Assembly: GCF_947497005.1 (NCBI RefSeq)
Contig: NZ_CANMFF010000005.1
Coordinates: 124,001-188,000 of the forward strand
Reading direction: 5' to 3'
Length of the DNA stretch: 64,000 bases
Source: an uncultured Ruegeria sp.
Lineage (GTDB): Bacteria; Pseudomonadota; Alphaproteobacteria; Rhodobacterales; Rhodobacteraceae
The notes under the pieces were generated by a model that was given only the letters and a program-made list of their open reading frames with translations, ran no database searches and had not been told where the DNA came from. Position numbers and translations under genes: made by a program. Shown here in pieces: positions 27,610-35,638 of the stretch (positions are counted from its first letter, which is position 1; each line of letters starts with the position of its first letter).

Positions 27610-28973
27610 GCACCTTCGCAACTGAGTTGTCCATTGGAGAGCTCAAGGCTGAAGCAGATCGCCTGTTCAGCCGTAAACGATTGACGAATTTCGGGCTGCC
27701 TGCGTTGGTGCTGGTCTATCTGATTTACGTTTACTTCGCGTTTGATGTGCCCGGCCTGGCTGGGCGGGCGAACTTGGAAAACGGCAAGACGCTGGTTTCG
27801 GACAGCTACAGTTACAAGACGCATATCGAGCGGGACAACCGTACAGGAGAGATTGCGGCCGCGATTGAAGGTGAGCGCAAGGGTGCCTATCCCGACGGTG
27901 AGGCCCCCGATTGGGTAGCCCTTGGTGAAACAACGGTGATTGATCTCGAAGACGGTCACGTTGTTCGCTTTGGTCCGGAAACGGTTGAATATGACATTCC
28001 CGGATACGGCACCATCCGCGCAACGCCTACGCGCGCAGCAGGTGTGCAGGCAGAGATGCCTGATGGTGTTGTCCCGGAATGGATCAACGTATCCAAGAAC
28101 CGGTTGACGGTCACCACTGATGCAGGTCGCTTGACTGTCACGCGCAACCGTTCAGAAGTGTTCCGCTACTTCACGGGTTGGGAGTTGTTCTGGTTCACGC
28201 TCGACAGCCCTTACTATGGGCAGTCGTTCCCAGAATTGGCGTGGCGCGCGGCGTCGGGTGAAGCCGGTGCGATCTTCAACGATTTCTGGACCAACAAGAT
28301 GTGGCGGCACCAGGATGTGGCTTGGGCCATCTTTGAGACGATCCTGATGGCGTTTCTGGGCACGCTTGGCGCAGCCATGGTGGCCCTGCCACTGGCCTTC
28401 CTGGCGACACGCAATTTCAATCCGATGAAATCCATTCGCTTTGCAACGCGTCGTGTCTTCGATTTCGTGCGCGGCGTGGATGCTTTGATCTGGACCGTCG
28501 TTCTGGCCCGCGCCTTTGGTCCCGGTCCGCTGACCGGCGCATTCGCCATTCTTGTTACGGATACGGGGACCTTCGGCAAGATATTCTCGGAAGCTTTGGA
28601 GAACGTGGATCAGAAACAAATCGAAGGCGTGCAGTCCACGGGCGCAAACGCCACTCAACGGTATCGATTTGGGGTGATCCCCCAGGTCACGCCTGTTTTA
28701 CTCAGTCAACTACTCTACTTTCTTGAGTCCAACACCCGCAGCGCGACAGTGATCGGCGCAATCACAGGCGGTGGGATTGGTTTGCTGCTCACGCAAGCGA
28801 TCATCACGCAAAAGGACTGGGAAGAGGTCGCCTATTACATCATCCTGATCATCTTGATGGTGATGCTGATGGATTGGTTCTCGGGCTGGTTGCGCAAACG
28901 TTTAATCCAAGGTGGGACGAGAAAAAAACGCAGGTCGCGTGACCCTAATCGCAAACGGTTTCTGCTGCCCTGA
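27606..28973 (+). CDS. phnE: Phosphonate ABC transporter permease with extra N-terminal domain (PhnE2)
   Basis: Second permease, 455 residues, far longer than the usual roughly 270. TM1 (about residues 34-51) is followed by an inserted soluble region of about 130 residues (55-185) rich in charged and Thr/Val residues, presumably periplasmic, then the permease domain (about 190-440) with EAA loop GVQSTGANATQRYRFGVIPQ. The C-terminus is strongly basic (RKKRRSRDPNRKR). Coupled to PhnE1 by a 4-bp overlap. The insert may recognise the binding protein or substrate. Long PhnE versions occur in related bacteria. Confidence 0.93.
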   Translation: MSTFATELSIGELKAEADRLFSRKRLTNFGLPALVLVYLIYVYFAFDVPGLAGRANLENGKTLVSDSYSYKTHIERDNRTGEIAAAIEGERKGAYPDGEAPDWVALGETTVIDLEDGHVVRFGPETVEYDIPGYGTIRATPTRAAGVQAEMPDGVVPEWINVSKNRLTVTTDAGRLTVTRNRSEVFRYFTGWELFWFTLDSPYYGQSFPELAWRAASGEAGAIFNDFWTNKMWRHQDVAWAIFETILMAFLGTLGAAMVALPLAFLATRNFNPMKSIRFATRRVFDFVRGVDALIWTVVLARAFGPGPLTGAFAILVTDTGTFGKIFSEALENVDQKQIEGVQSTGANATQRYRFGVIPQVTPVLLSQLLYFLESNTRSATVIGAITGGGIGLLLTQAIITQKDWEEVAYYIILIILMVMLMDWFSGWLRKRLIQGGTRKKRRSRDPNRKRFLLP

Positions 28974-28996
28974 ACTGAATTGAGAAGGTCAAGAAA

Positions 28997-29610
28997 ATGG
29001 CGAGATTGCGTGCGGACCAACCATTCCTCCATCCCGACTGCCAGATCACAAACAGCAGCTTTGGTGCGTACGTAGAAGTTAGTGCCGGTAGTCGGGTCGC
29101 TAATTCAAACTGGGGGGATTACTCTTATTGCGACCGGACATGTGACATCGCGAATGCAGAGATCGGAAAATTCGCGAATATCGCAAGTTTCACACGGATA
29201 GGAGCCACGGATCACCCGCTGAAAAAGCATCTCTGCATCATTTCCACTATCGTTCGGCAGATTACTGGGATGACGCCGAAGATGATGCAGATTGGTTCGC
29301 GCACCGCGCCAGTCGCACGGCCCGGATCGGACATGATACCTGGATTGGGCATGCCGCGATCATCAAGCCCGAAGTCACAATTGGCAACGGCGCGGTCGTG
29401 GAGTCCGGTGCGATCGTGACCAAAGATGTTCCGCCCTATACGATAGTTTCTGGCGTAGCCGCCCACACCATTCGTCAGAGGTTTCCAAAGGACGTAGCGG
29501 AACGGATAGAGCAGCTGGCCTGTTGGGGTTGGGAGAACGCGCGCCTGAGGGCAGCCCTGCCTGATTTTCGCAATATGCGAGCTGAAACGTTTCTGGAGAA
29601 ATACGAATAG
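28997..29610 (+). pseudogene. Hexapeptide-repeat acetyltransferase of phosphonate locus, frameshifted
   Basis: Left-handed beta-helix (hexapeptide) acetyltransferase of the type found beside phn genes (TIGR03308-like). The N-terminal part (28997 to about 29221) reads RADQPFLHPDC, CDIANAEIGKFANIASF and RIGATDHPLKK. It then breaks at an A5 tract (29222-29226). With one more A the frame would continue ASLHHFHYRSADYWDDAEDD and IGHDTWIGHAAIIKPEV into ESGAIVTKDVPPYTIVSGV and end at 29610, giving about 204 residues, the family length. As written, frame 1 stops at 29419. Either sequencing error in the homopolymer, slippage or true inactivation. Position 23 bp after phnE2 suggests N- or O-acetylation of aminophosphonates. 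Confidence 0.82.
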
Positions 29611-29631
29611 GTTTTCCCTTCAATCGGCCAG

Positions 29632-29746
29632 TGCTCCCGCGCCCGCAGGAGCATCGGCTGCGCCAATGCACCTTGGCGGCCTTGGGCCCGGCGCCGCGCG
29701 TTGCGCGGCGCCATGCCCAACGGGATGAGACCTCCACAAGGAGGTC
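29632..29746. repeat. Three-hairpin intergenic element
   Basis: Between convergent genes (acetyltransferase and phnF). TGCTCC/GGAGCA (29632-29653); a long stem TTGGGC(29682)...GCCCAA(29720) containing the perfect 10-bp GGCGCCGCGC/GCGCGGCGCC arms around GTT; and GACCTCC-ACAA-GGAGGTC (29729-29746). Only the last resembles a terminator stem, without T run. Words are shared with 47309-47384 (GCTCCCGC, TTGGGCC, CCGCGCGT). Confidence 0.65.
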
Positions 29747-29772
29747 AAAGACGGGCGGGAGAGCTTTCGGAT

Positions 29773-30483
29773 CTATCCTTCGTTCAGCGTCAGTGTGACA
29801 CGTTCGCCCGCGAAAACGGTTCGGCCGTATTCAACAGGGTTTCCGTCCGGGTCCGCGTTCACTCCTACCGAGAAGAGAACCGGAGCCCCTTCAGGCAATT
29901 GGAGATGAAGGGCCTGTGTTGCGGTGGCACCGCGTGCGGTCACGCGAGTCGAGACGCGGACATAATCTGCGATGCCGCAGGCTTGCAGGGCTTTGGTCAC
30001 GGACTGGGTGTCGGTCAGTGTTTGCAACAAGTCGGGAAAACGCTCTGCGGGGAACACGCTTTGAAACAGGCCTATAGGTTGCCCGTCTGCCAAGGACAAT
30101 CCGTCATAGACGTGCACCGTATCTCCTTTGCTCAGGCCCAGAGCTTCGGCCTCAGCTGCATCGGCGGCGCGTGTGGTCAGCGCGAGGATTTTCTTGCCCG
30201 GTATTTTACCGCTGGCCGAGATGTTCTTGTGATACCGCACCCTTTTGCCGATCGGGTAATCCGTTGGTCGCGTTGCTACAAACACACCTGCGCCACGTCG
30301 GGCGTGAACCAGTCCTTGTTCAGACATGTCTGCCAATGCGCGCCGCACCGTGTGGCGGTTGACGCCGTACGTGGCGGCCAATTGCGCCTCGGTCGGCAGG
30401 CGATCTCCGGTTTGATAGCGCTCCTCGGCGATGTCCGAGGTCAGGCGCAGGGCGATGCTTTTCCAGATCGGCGTTTTGCTCAT
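29773..30483 (-). CDS. phnF: Phosphonate regulator PhnF (GntR/HutC family)
   Basis: Repressor, 236 residues: N-terminal GntR winged helix (about 1-75; RLPTEAQLAATYGVNRHTVRRALADMSEQGLV) and C-terminal UTRA ligand domain (about 85-236; GDTVHVYDGLSLADGQPIG). It is divergent from phnG; the 100-bp gap contains the phnG promoter and an inverted repeat overlapping its start site, a candidate operator. Expected to release DNA on binding a phosphonate-derived or phosphate-related signal; effector unknown. Confidence 0.93.
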   Translation of the reverse strand: MSKTPIWKSIALRLTSDIAEERYQTGDRLPTEAQLAATYGVNRHTVRRALADMSEQGLVHARRGAGVFVATRPTDYPIGKRVRYHKNISASGKIPGKKILALTTRAADAAEAEALGLSKGDTVHVYDGLSLADGQPIGLFQSVFPAERFPDLLQTLTDTQSVTKALQACGIADYVRVSTRVTARGATATQALHLQLPEGAPVLFSVGVNADPDGNPVEYGRTVFAGERVTLTLNEG

Positions 30484-30499
30484 GTCATCAAATCTTCAC
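30482..30499 (+). promoter_or_regulatory. Weak Pho-box-like sequence near phnG
   Basis: ATGTCATCAAATCTTCAC matches the 18-bp Pho box at 13 positions by hand count, overlapping the phnF start codon. It lies about 11 bp upstream of the -35 hexamer of the phnG promoter, an uncommon placement, so support is modest. Confidence 0.3.
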
Positions 30500-30510
30500 G
30501 CAGTTGCGGA

Positions 30511-30539
30511 TTGCGGCTCGGAAACTTAAAGGCTAATAT
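30511..30539 (+). promoter_or_regulatory. phnG operon promoter
   Basis: TTGCGG (30511-30516), a 17-bp spacer and TAATAT (30534-30539). Predicted start about 30546, inside the inverted repeat. Confidence 0.6.
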
Positions 30540-30568
30540 TTGTCTAGTTGTATAGTTCATGTAGACAA
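30540..30568. promoter_or_regulatory. Candidate PhnF operator (inverted repeat)
   Basis: TTGTCTA (30540-30546) and TAGACAA (30562-30568) are perfect inverted 7-bp arms separated by 15 bp that include a further GTATA. They start right after the -10 of the phnG promoter. GTCTA/TAGAC half-sites are typical of HutC-subfamily GntR repressors, so PhnF binding here would block transcription. Confidence 0.6.
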
Positions 30569-30586
30569 CCCGGCCAAGAGGCTTTG

Positions 30587-31045
30587 ATGATAAATCAGAC
30601 AGAAATCACGACCGAGGCGCGGAAGGAATGGATGGGCCTGCTGGCCCGTGCGCCGGACGATGCCTTGATGAGGCTATGGGACGGCATTCAGGATCGCCCG
30701 AGTTTTGAGTGGCTGCGCAGCCCCGAAGTGGGAGGCGTTATGGTGCGTGGACGCACCGGCGCTACCGGAGCGCCGTTCAACCTGGGCGAAATGACCGTCA
30801 CGCGCTGCTCGGTTGTGTTGCAGGATGGCACGGTCGGTCATGGATATGTTCAGGGCAGATCGAAACCCAAGGCGGAAGCTGCGGCATTGATTGATGCCTT
30901 GATGCAGACGTCATCAGCGGATGATCTGCAGGCCCAATTGCTCAATCCGCTTCGGCAGCAAATGCAGGCGGTCAGGTCGGCGCGTGCGGCCAAAGCAGCC
31001 GCCACAAAGGTCGAGTTTTTCACGCTGGTTCGGGGGGAAGACTGA
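30587..31045 (+). CDS. phnG: C-P lyase subunit PhnG
   Basis: 152-residue PhnG of the core PhnGHIJ complex, from ATG 30587 with AAGAGG upstream. WMGLLARAPDDALMRLWDG and the central GGVMVRGRTGATGAPFNLGEMTVTRCSV block are characteristic; the GHGYVQGRSKPKAEAAALIDALM segment closes the fold. With PhnI it catalyses transfer of the phosphonate to the ribose of ATP with loss of adenine. Stop TGA overlaps the phnH ATG by one base. Confidence 0.95.
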   Translation: MINQTEITTEARKEWMGLLARAPDDALMRLWDGIQDRPSFEWLRSPEVGGVMVRGRTGATGAPFNLGEMTVTRCSVVLQDGTVGHGYVQGRSKPKAEAAALIDALMQTSSADDLQAQLLNPLRQQMQAVRSARAAKAAATKVEFFTLVRGED

Positions 31046-31620
31046 TGGCGGCACAAACACAGTTTTCCGGTGGCTTTGAAAACGTACCTGTCCAGGCCGC
31101 CCATGCGTTCCGGGCGGCCATGACTGTCATGGCGCGCCCGGGTGAAATCCGCCGCCTGTCAGGTAGTGTGCCGCCTGCGCCCCTGTCCATGGCAGCTGGC
31201 ACGTTGTTGCTGACGCTGTGCGATCCTGAAACTAAGGTCCATCTGGCGGGTGATGTTGACTGCGATGCGGTGCGCAAGTGGCTGACCTTCCACACGGGTG
31301 CGCCGATTGTGCCTGCGGGCCACGCTGATTTCGCCGTTGGTGCGTGGGACGCGCTCAGCCCGCTTAACGCATATAGCATCGGAACGCCGGATTACCCGGA
31401 TCGGTCTGCGACCCTGATTGTGGAATGCGACCAGCTTGAACAAAGCGGCGCTGTTCTGAGCGGCCCGGGAATCAAGGACACTGCAAGGTTGTCTCTGCCG
31501 GGTGTTCCGGCACTTCAGAGCAATGCAGTGCTCTATCCGTTAGGGTGTGATTTCTTCTTTACCTGCGGTGACAAGGTCGCGGCCATGCCGCGCAGCACGC
31601 AGATCAGGACAGGGGGCTAA
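31045..31620 (+). CDS. phnH: C-P lyase subunit PhnH
   Basis: PhnH, 191 residues, stabilising subunit of the PhnGHIJ core needed for C-P lyase function in vivo. GGFENVPVQAAHAFRAAMTVMARPGEI is the family N-terminus, then ALNxY-like LNAYSIGTPDYPDRSATLIVE and the late GPGIKDTARLSLPG. Overlaps phnG by one base; phnI follows three bases later. Confidence 0.95.
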   Translation: MAAQTQFSGGFENVPVQAAHAFRAAMTVMARPGEIRRLSGSVPPAPLSMAAGTLLLTLCDPETKVHLAGDVDCDAVRKWLTFHTGAPIVPAGHADFAVGAWDALSPLNAYSIGTPDYPDRSATLIVECDQLEQSGAVLSGPGIKDTARLSLPGVPALQSNAVLYPLGCDFFFTCGDKVAAMPRSTQIRTGG

Positions 31621-31623
31621 GCG

Positions 31624-32715
31624 ATGTATGTTGCTGTAAAAGGGGGCGAAAAAGCCATCGAGAACGCCCATGCGTGGCTGGCCGAAGAACGCAGGGGCGC
31701 AACAGATGTGGCGGAACTGAGCATTGCACAGATCCGCGAACAATTGAGCCTGGCAGTGAACCGGGTCATGGCCGAAGGGTCTTTGTTTGATCCCGATCTC
31801 GCCGCGCTGGCCATCAAACAGGCGCGGGGCGATCTGATCGAGGCGATTTTCCTCTTCCGCGCTTATCGCACGACACTGCCACGATTTGGCTATTCCAATC
31901 CGGTCGAAACTGGTGAGATGGCCTGCGACCGCCGAATCTCGGCCACGTTCAAGGATGCGCCCGGGGGGCAGGTTCTGGGGCCGACATTTGATTACACGCA
32001 CCGTTTGCTGGACTTCAAGCTGGCAGCTGATGGTGAAATCCCCGAGGCTCCTCAGGGTCCTGCACGTCAGGAACCGACGCCCCATATTACTGAATTTCTG
32101 AAGGGTGAGGACATCATTCAGGATGAACCGGCGTGTGATGAAACCCCAGGCGATCTGACGCGCCAGCCGATGGAATTCCCGTCCAACCGTCCCCTGCGCC
32201 TGCAGTCGCTGACGCGCGGGGATGAGGGCTTTGTGCTGGGCATGGCCTATTCCACCCAGCGCGGTTACGCCCGCAATCACGCTTTTGTGGGTGAGTTGCG
32301 GATCGGCAAGGTTGAAGTGGAAATGGACATTCCCGAACTGGGTTTTGCCGTTGATATCGGCGAGGTCGAACTGACCGAGTGCGAGACGGTGAACCAGTTC
32401 AAGGGTTCCAAAACCGAACCGCCGCAGTTTACACGCGGCTATGGATTGGTCTTTGGTCAGTCGGAACGAAAATCCATAGCGATGGCTCTGGTTGATCGTG
32501 CGCTGCGTTGGGAAGAGCTGGGAGAGGACAATCTGGGTGCACCTGCACAGGATGAAGAATTTGTCTTGAGCCACGCAGACAACATTCAGGCTTCCGGCTT
32601 CCTCGAGCATATCAAGCTACCGCACTACGTGGATTTCCAGTCCGAACTAGAACTGGTCCGCAAGCTGCGCCGTGAAGCCGAAGAACGCATCGCTCCAAAG
32701 GAGGCAGCGGAATGA
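31624..32715 (+). CDS. phnI: C-P lyase subunit PhnI
   Basis: Catalytic nucleosidase of the core complex, 363 residues. Signature VKGGEKAIENAHAWLAEER starts the protein; ATFKDAPGGQVLGPTFDYTHRLLDFKL and LGMAYSTQRGYARNHAFVGELR are conserved blocks, and the acidic DNIQASGFLEHIKLPHYVDFQ lies near the C-terminus. With PhnG/H/L it makes ribose-1-phosphonate 5-triphosphate. Coupled to the HAD gene by a 4-bp overlap. Confidence 0.96.
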   Translation: MYVAVKGGEKAIENAHAWLAEERRGATDVAELSIAQIREQLSLAVNRVMAEGSLFDPDLAALAIKQARGDLIEAIFLFRAYRTTLPRFGYSNPVETGEMACDRRISATFKDAPGGQVLGPTFDYTHRLLDFKLAADGEIPEAPQGPARQEPTPHITEFLKGEDIIQDEPACDETPGDLTRQPMEFPSNRPLRLQSLTRGDEGFVLGMAYSTQRGYARNHAFVGELRIGKVEVEMDIPELGFAVDIGEVELTECETVNQFKGSKTEPPQFTRGYGLVFGQSERKSIAMALVDRALRWEELGEDNLGAPAQDEEFVLSHADNIQASGFLEHIKLPHYVDFQSELELVRKLRREAEERIAPKEAAE

Positions 32716-33308
32716 AGGCAGTCGTTTTTGACATCGGAAACGTGTTGATCCGGTGGGATCCACATCTGGCATGGCTGGAGGAGATGGGTAGCCGCGAAGC
32801 GGTGGCAGAATTCCTGACGCGCATCGATTTCTTGGAACGCAACTTGCGGGCCGATGGCGGCGAGGTGTTCGCCGATCTTGCTGCCGAATTGGATGACGCT
32901 GAAGACCGGCAACGCCTCAGTGTATACGTTGAGCGCTATGGAGCGACCGTTCCGAACAAGATCGAGGGAACTTGGCAATTGCTCTACCGTCTTAAAGAGC
33001 AAGGTACTCCGGTTCATGCAATCACCAATTGGTCAGCGGAAACATGGCCTGTTGGTGTTGGCGCGCATCCGGAGTTGGGCGACGTCTTTGGCGTGACCGT
33101 CGTGTCCGGGCAGGAAAAGCTGTTGAAACCGCGACCAGAGATTTTCCATCTATTATGTGAGCGGGCCGGTCTACCCCCTGAGAGCTGCATTTTCATTGAT
33201 GACGGGCTTCACAATGTCGAAGGCGCGCGCGCCGTTGGCATGGATGGCATCCATTTTACGACGCCTCAAGCGCTGGAAGGCGCGCTGATCGAAAGAGGTC
33301 TCCTATGA
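32712..33308 (+). CDS. HAD-superfamily hydrolase inserted between phnI and phnJ
   Basis: HAD subfamily IA-like phosphatase, 198 residues. Motif I FDIGNVLIRWD gives nucleophile Asp7 but Gly at the +2 position normally Asp in phosphatases (DxG as in YihX); motif II is ITNWS, motif III Lys in LLKPRPEIF, motif IV FIDDGLHNVEGA. It overlaps phnI and phnJ by 4 bp each, so it is an integral operon member. It may act on a phosphoribosyl or phosphorylated side product of C-P lyase, or be a phosphonatase-like accessory; substrate unknown. Confidence 0.85.
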   Translation: MKAVVFDIGNVLIRWDPHLAWLEEMGSREAVAEFLTRIDFLERNLRADGGEVFADLAAELDDAEDRQRLSVYVERYGATVPNKIEGTWQLLYRLKEQGTPVHAITNWSAETWPVGVGAHPELGDVFGVTVVSGQEKLLKPRPEIFHLLCERAGLPPESCIFIDDGLHNVEGARAVGMDGIHFTTPQALEGALIERGLL

Positions 33309-34165
33309 GCGAGTATAATTTCGCCTATCTGGACGAACAAACCAAGCGGATGATCCGCCGGGCTATCCTGAAAGGTCTGGCCGTTCCGGGTTATCAGGTG
33401 CCCTTTGCCAGCCGCGAGATGCCCATGCCTTACGGCTGGGGTACGGGTGGTGTTCAGGTCTCGGCCGCGACACTGACGCCGGATGACACATTCAAGGTGA
33501 TTGATCAGGGGGCAGATGACACGACGAATGCTGTGTCGATCCGCAAGTTCTTTGAGAACACCGCCAGGGTCGCCACCACGGAAGAGACGGAAAAGGCCAC
33601 TGTCATCCAGACCCGACACCGCATCCCCGAGGCAAAGCTGCGTGAAGACCAGATCATCGTCTATCAGGTGCCGATCCCGGAGCCGCTGCGCTTCTTGGAA
33701 CCTCGCGAAACCGAGACGCGCAAGATGCACAGTCTTGAGGAATACGGACTGATGCATGTGAAACTGTATGAGGATATCAGCCAGCACGGAGCAATCTCGA
33801 CCGCTTATGCCTATCCCGTGAAAGTGTCGGGCCGGTATGTGATGGACCCGTCTCCGATCCCGAAATTCGACAACCCAAAGCTTGAGATGGATGCGATTCA
33901 GCTGTTCGGTGCCGGGCGGGAGCAGCGCATTTATGCGGTGCCCCCGCACACTAAGGTCGTGAGCCTCGATTTTGAGGATTACCCGTTCGAGGCAACCAAG
34001 GCCGATCATCCCTGTGACCTGTGCGGGGCCGAGGACAGCTATCTGGACGAGGTCATCATGGATGACGCGGGCAGCCGGATGTTTGTCTGTTCCGATACCG
34101 ATTACTGCCGGTCGCGCCGCGAGGCAGGCCATGTGGGTCAACTGGCCGAGGAGAACGCGGCATGA
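33305..34165 (+). CDS. phnJ: C-P lyase radical SAM subunit PhnJ
   Basis: The radical-SAM C-P bond cleaving enzyme, 286 residues. Four Cys are spaced as in E. coli PhnJ (Cys237, 240, 262, 268 here; HPCDLCG ... VCSDTDYCR) for the Fe4S4 cluster and catalytic thiyl. PGYQVPFASREMPMPYGWGTGG is the highly conserved glycine-rich block. It splits ribose-1-phosphonate 5-phosphate into an alkane and 5-phosphoribosyl-1,2-cyclic phosphate. Confidence 0.97.
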   Translation: MSEYNFAYLDEQTKRMIRRAILKGLAVPGYQVPFASREMPMPYGWGTGGVQVSAATLTPDDTFKVIDQGADDTTNAVSIRKFFENTARVATTEETEKATVIQTRHRIPEAKLREDQIIVYQVPIPEPLRFLEPRETETRKMHSLEEYGLMHVKLYEDISQHGAISTAYAYPVKVSGRYVMDPSPIPKFDNPKLEMDAIQLFGAGREQRIYAVPPHTKVVSLDFEDYPFEATKADHPCDLCGAEDSYLDEVIMDDAGSRMFVCSDTDYCRSRREAGHVGQLAEENAA

Positions 34166-34932
34166 CCCCCCTGTTGCAAGTCAAGGGCATCGAAAAACGC
34201 TATGGCGCGCGGATCGGATGCACGGATGTGAACTTCGATCTCTACCCCGGAGAAGTGATGGGGATCGTTGGTGAAAGTGGGTCGGGAAAGTCGACCTTGC
34301 TGAATTGCATGGCCGGTCATCTGGAGCCGGACGCGGGGCAAGTGATCTTTGATACCCGCGTGGACGGGCCGGTGGATACGGTCACCATGTCCGAGCCCGA
34401 ACGCCGGATGCTGGGCCGCACGGATTGGGCCTTCGTGCATCAGCACGCACGCGACGGGCTGCGGATGTCTGTCAGCGCGGGCGGCAATATCGGTGAGCGG
34501 CTGATGGCAGTTGGCGACCGCCACTATGGTGACATTCGGGATAAGGCGATCGACTGGCTGGGCCGGGTCGAAATTGACGAAGCCCGCGTGGATGATCGCC
34601 CCAGCGCGTTTTCCGGCGGGATGCAGCAACGTCTGCAGATCGCGCGCAACTTGGTGACGGGCCCTCGGCTGGTGTTCATGGATGAGCCGACCGGAGGGCT
34701 GGACGTTTCCGTTCAGGCGCGCCTGCTGGACCTGCTGCGCGGGCTGGTGCGCGAGATGGGGCTGAGCGCCATCATCGTGACCCACGATCTGGCTGTGGTG
34801 CGTCTGCTGGCAGACCGCCTGATGGTGATGAAAAACGGTCATGTGGTCGAAGCCGGACTGACCGATCAGGTACTGGACGATCCGCAGCACGCTTATACGC
34901 AGCTGCTTGTGTCAAGCGTTTTGCAAGTTTGA
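34162..34932 (+). CDS. phnK: C-P lyase ATPase subunit PhnK
   Basis: ABC-type ATPase that docks on the PhnGHIJ core, 256 residues. Walker A GESGSGKSTLLNCMAGH, signature FSGGMQQRLQIARNLV, Walker B LVFMDEPTGGLDVS, switch His in VTHDLAV. PhnK-typical VHQHARDGLRMSVSAGGNIGERLMA lies after the Q-loop. Coupled to phnJ by ATGA overlap; 22 bp to phnL. Confidence 0.95.
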   Translation: MTPLLQVKGIEKRYGARIGCTDVNFDLYPGEVMGIVGESGSGKSTLLNCMAGHLEPDAGQVIFDTRVDGPVDTVTMSEPERRMLGRTDWAFVHQHARDGLRMSVSAGGNIGERLMAVGDRHYGDIRDKAIDWLGRVEIDEARVDDRPSAFSGGMQQRLQIARNLVTGPRLVFMDEPTGGLDVSVQARLLDLLRGLVREMGLSAIIVTHDLAVVRLLADRLMVMKNGHVVEAGLTDQVLDDPQHAYTQLLVSSVLQV

Positions 34933-34954
34933 GTAAATGAGGAAAGATGAAGCG

Positions 34955-35638
34955 ATGATTGAACTGATCGACGTAAGCAAAAGCTTCACCTTGCATAATC
35001 AGGGCGGTGTCGTGATTCCGGTGATGGAAGGCGCGTCGCTGAAGGCTGAGCCGGGGGAGTGTATTGCTTTGACCGGATCATCCGGTGCAGGCAAATCGAC
35101 GCTGATGCGAGTGATCTATGGCAATTATCTGGCTGCCTCTGGTCAGGTGTTGGTCGGGGGGGTGGACGTGGCCAAGGCCGAACCGCGCCAAATCCTGTCA
35201 TTGCGTCGCGATACGTTGGGTTACGTCAGCCAGTTTCTGCGGGTTGTGCCTCGGGTGCCGACGCTGGACGTTGTGGCAGAACCCTTGTTGGCGGTCGGGT
35301 GTGACAACGAAGCGGCGCGGGGCAAGGCAGCCGGTTTGTTAGAACGGCTGAATATCCGCGAGCGTTTGTGGACCCTCAGCCCCACGACGTTTTCTGGCGG
35401 TGAACAGCAGCGGGTGAACATCGCGCGCGGCTTTGCACATGACTATCCGGCGATGTTGCTGGATGAGCCAACGGCGAGCCTGGATGCACAGAACCGCGAA
35501 ACCGTTCTGTCCCTGATCGAAGAAGCAAAGCACCGCGGTGCTGCGATTGTCGGGATTTTCCACGACCTTGAAGCGCGTGAGCGGGTCTGTGACCGAGAGG
35601 TCAATGTCTCGGATTTCACACCCGGGTTGGCTGCATGA
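34955..35638 (+). CDS. phnL: C-P lyase ATPase subunit PhnL
   Basis: Second ABC-type ATPase, 227 residues from ATG 34955 (GAGGAAAGATG upstream; an earlier in-frame ATG at 34937 is less likely). Walker [18 protein letters not shown]-loop YVSQFLRVVPRV, signature FSGGEQQRVNIARGFA, Walker B MLLDEPTASLDAQN. Supports PhnI/GH reaction or the dual PhnK-PhnL ATPase cycle. Overlaps phnN by 4 bp. Confidence 0.95.
   Translation: MIELIDVSKSFTLHNQGGVVIPVMEGASLKAEPGECIALTGSSGAGKSTLMRVIYGNYLAASGQVLVGGVDVAKAEPRQILSLRRDTLGYVSQFLRVVPRVPTLDVVAEPLLAVGCDNEAARGKAAGLLERLNIRERLWTLSPTTFSGGEQQRVNIARGFAHDYPAMLLDEPTASLDAQNRETVLSLIEEAKHRGAAIVGIFHDLEARERVCDREVNVSDFTPGLAA

Noticed and set aside
29398..29610. Separate small acetyltransferase gene
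   Set aside because: Its sequence continues the upstream gene after a one-base slip and lacks its own ribosome site, so it is treated as the 3' part of a frameshifted gene.
31540..32610. Long antisense frame opposite phnI
   Set aside because: It lies entirely within phnH/phnI and has composition typical of a shadow frame; no ribosome site.
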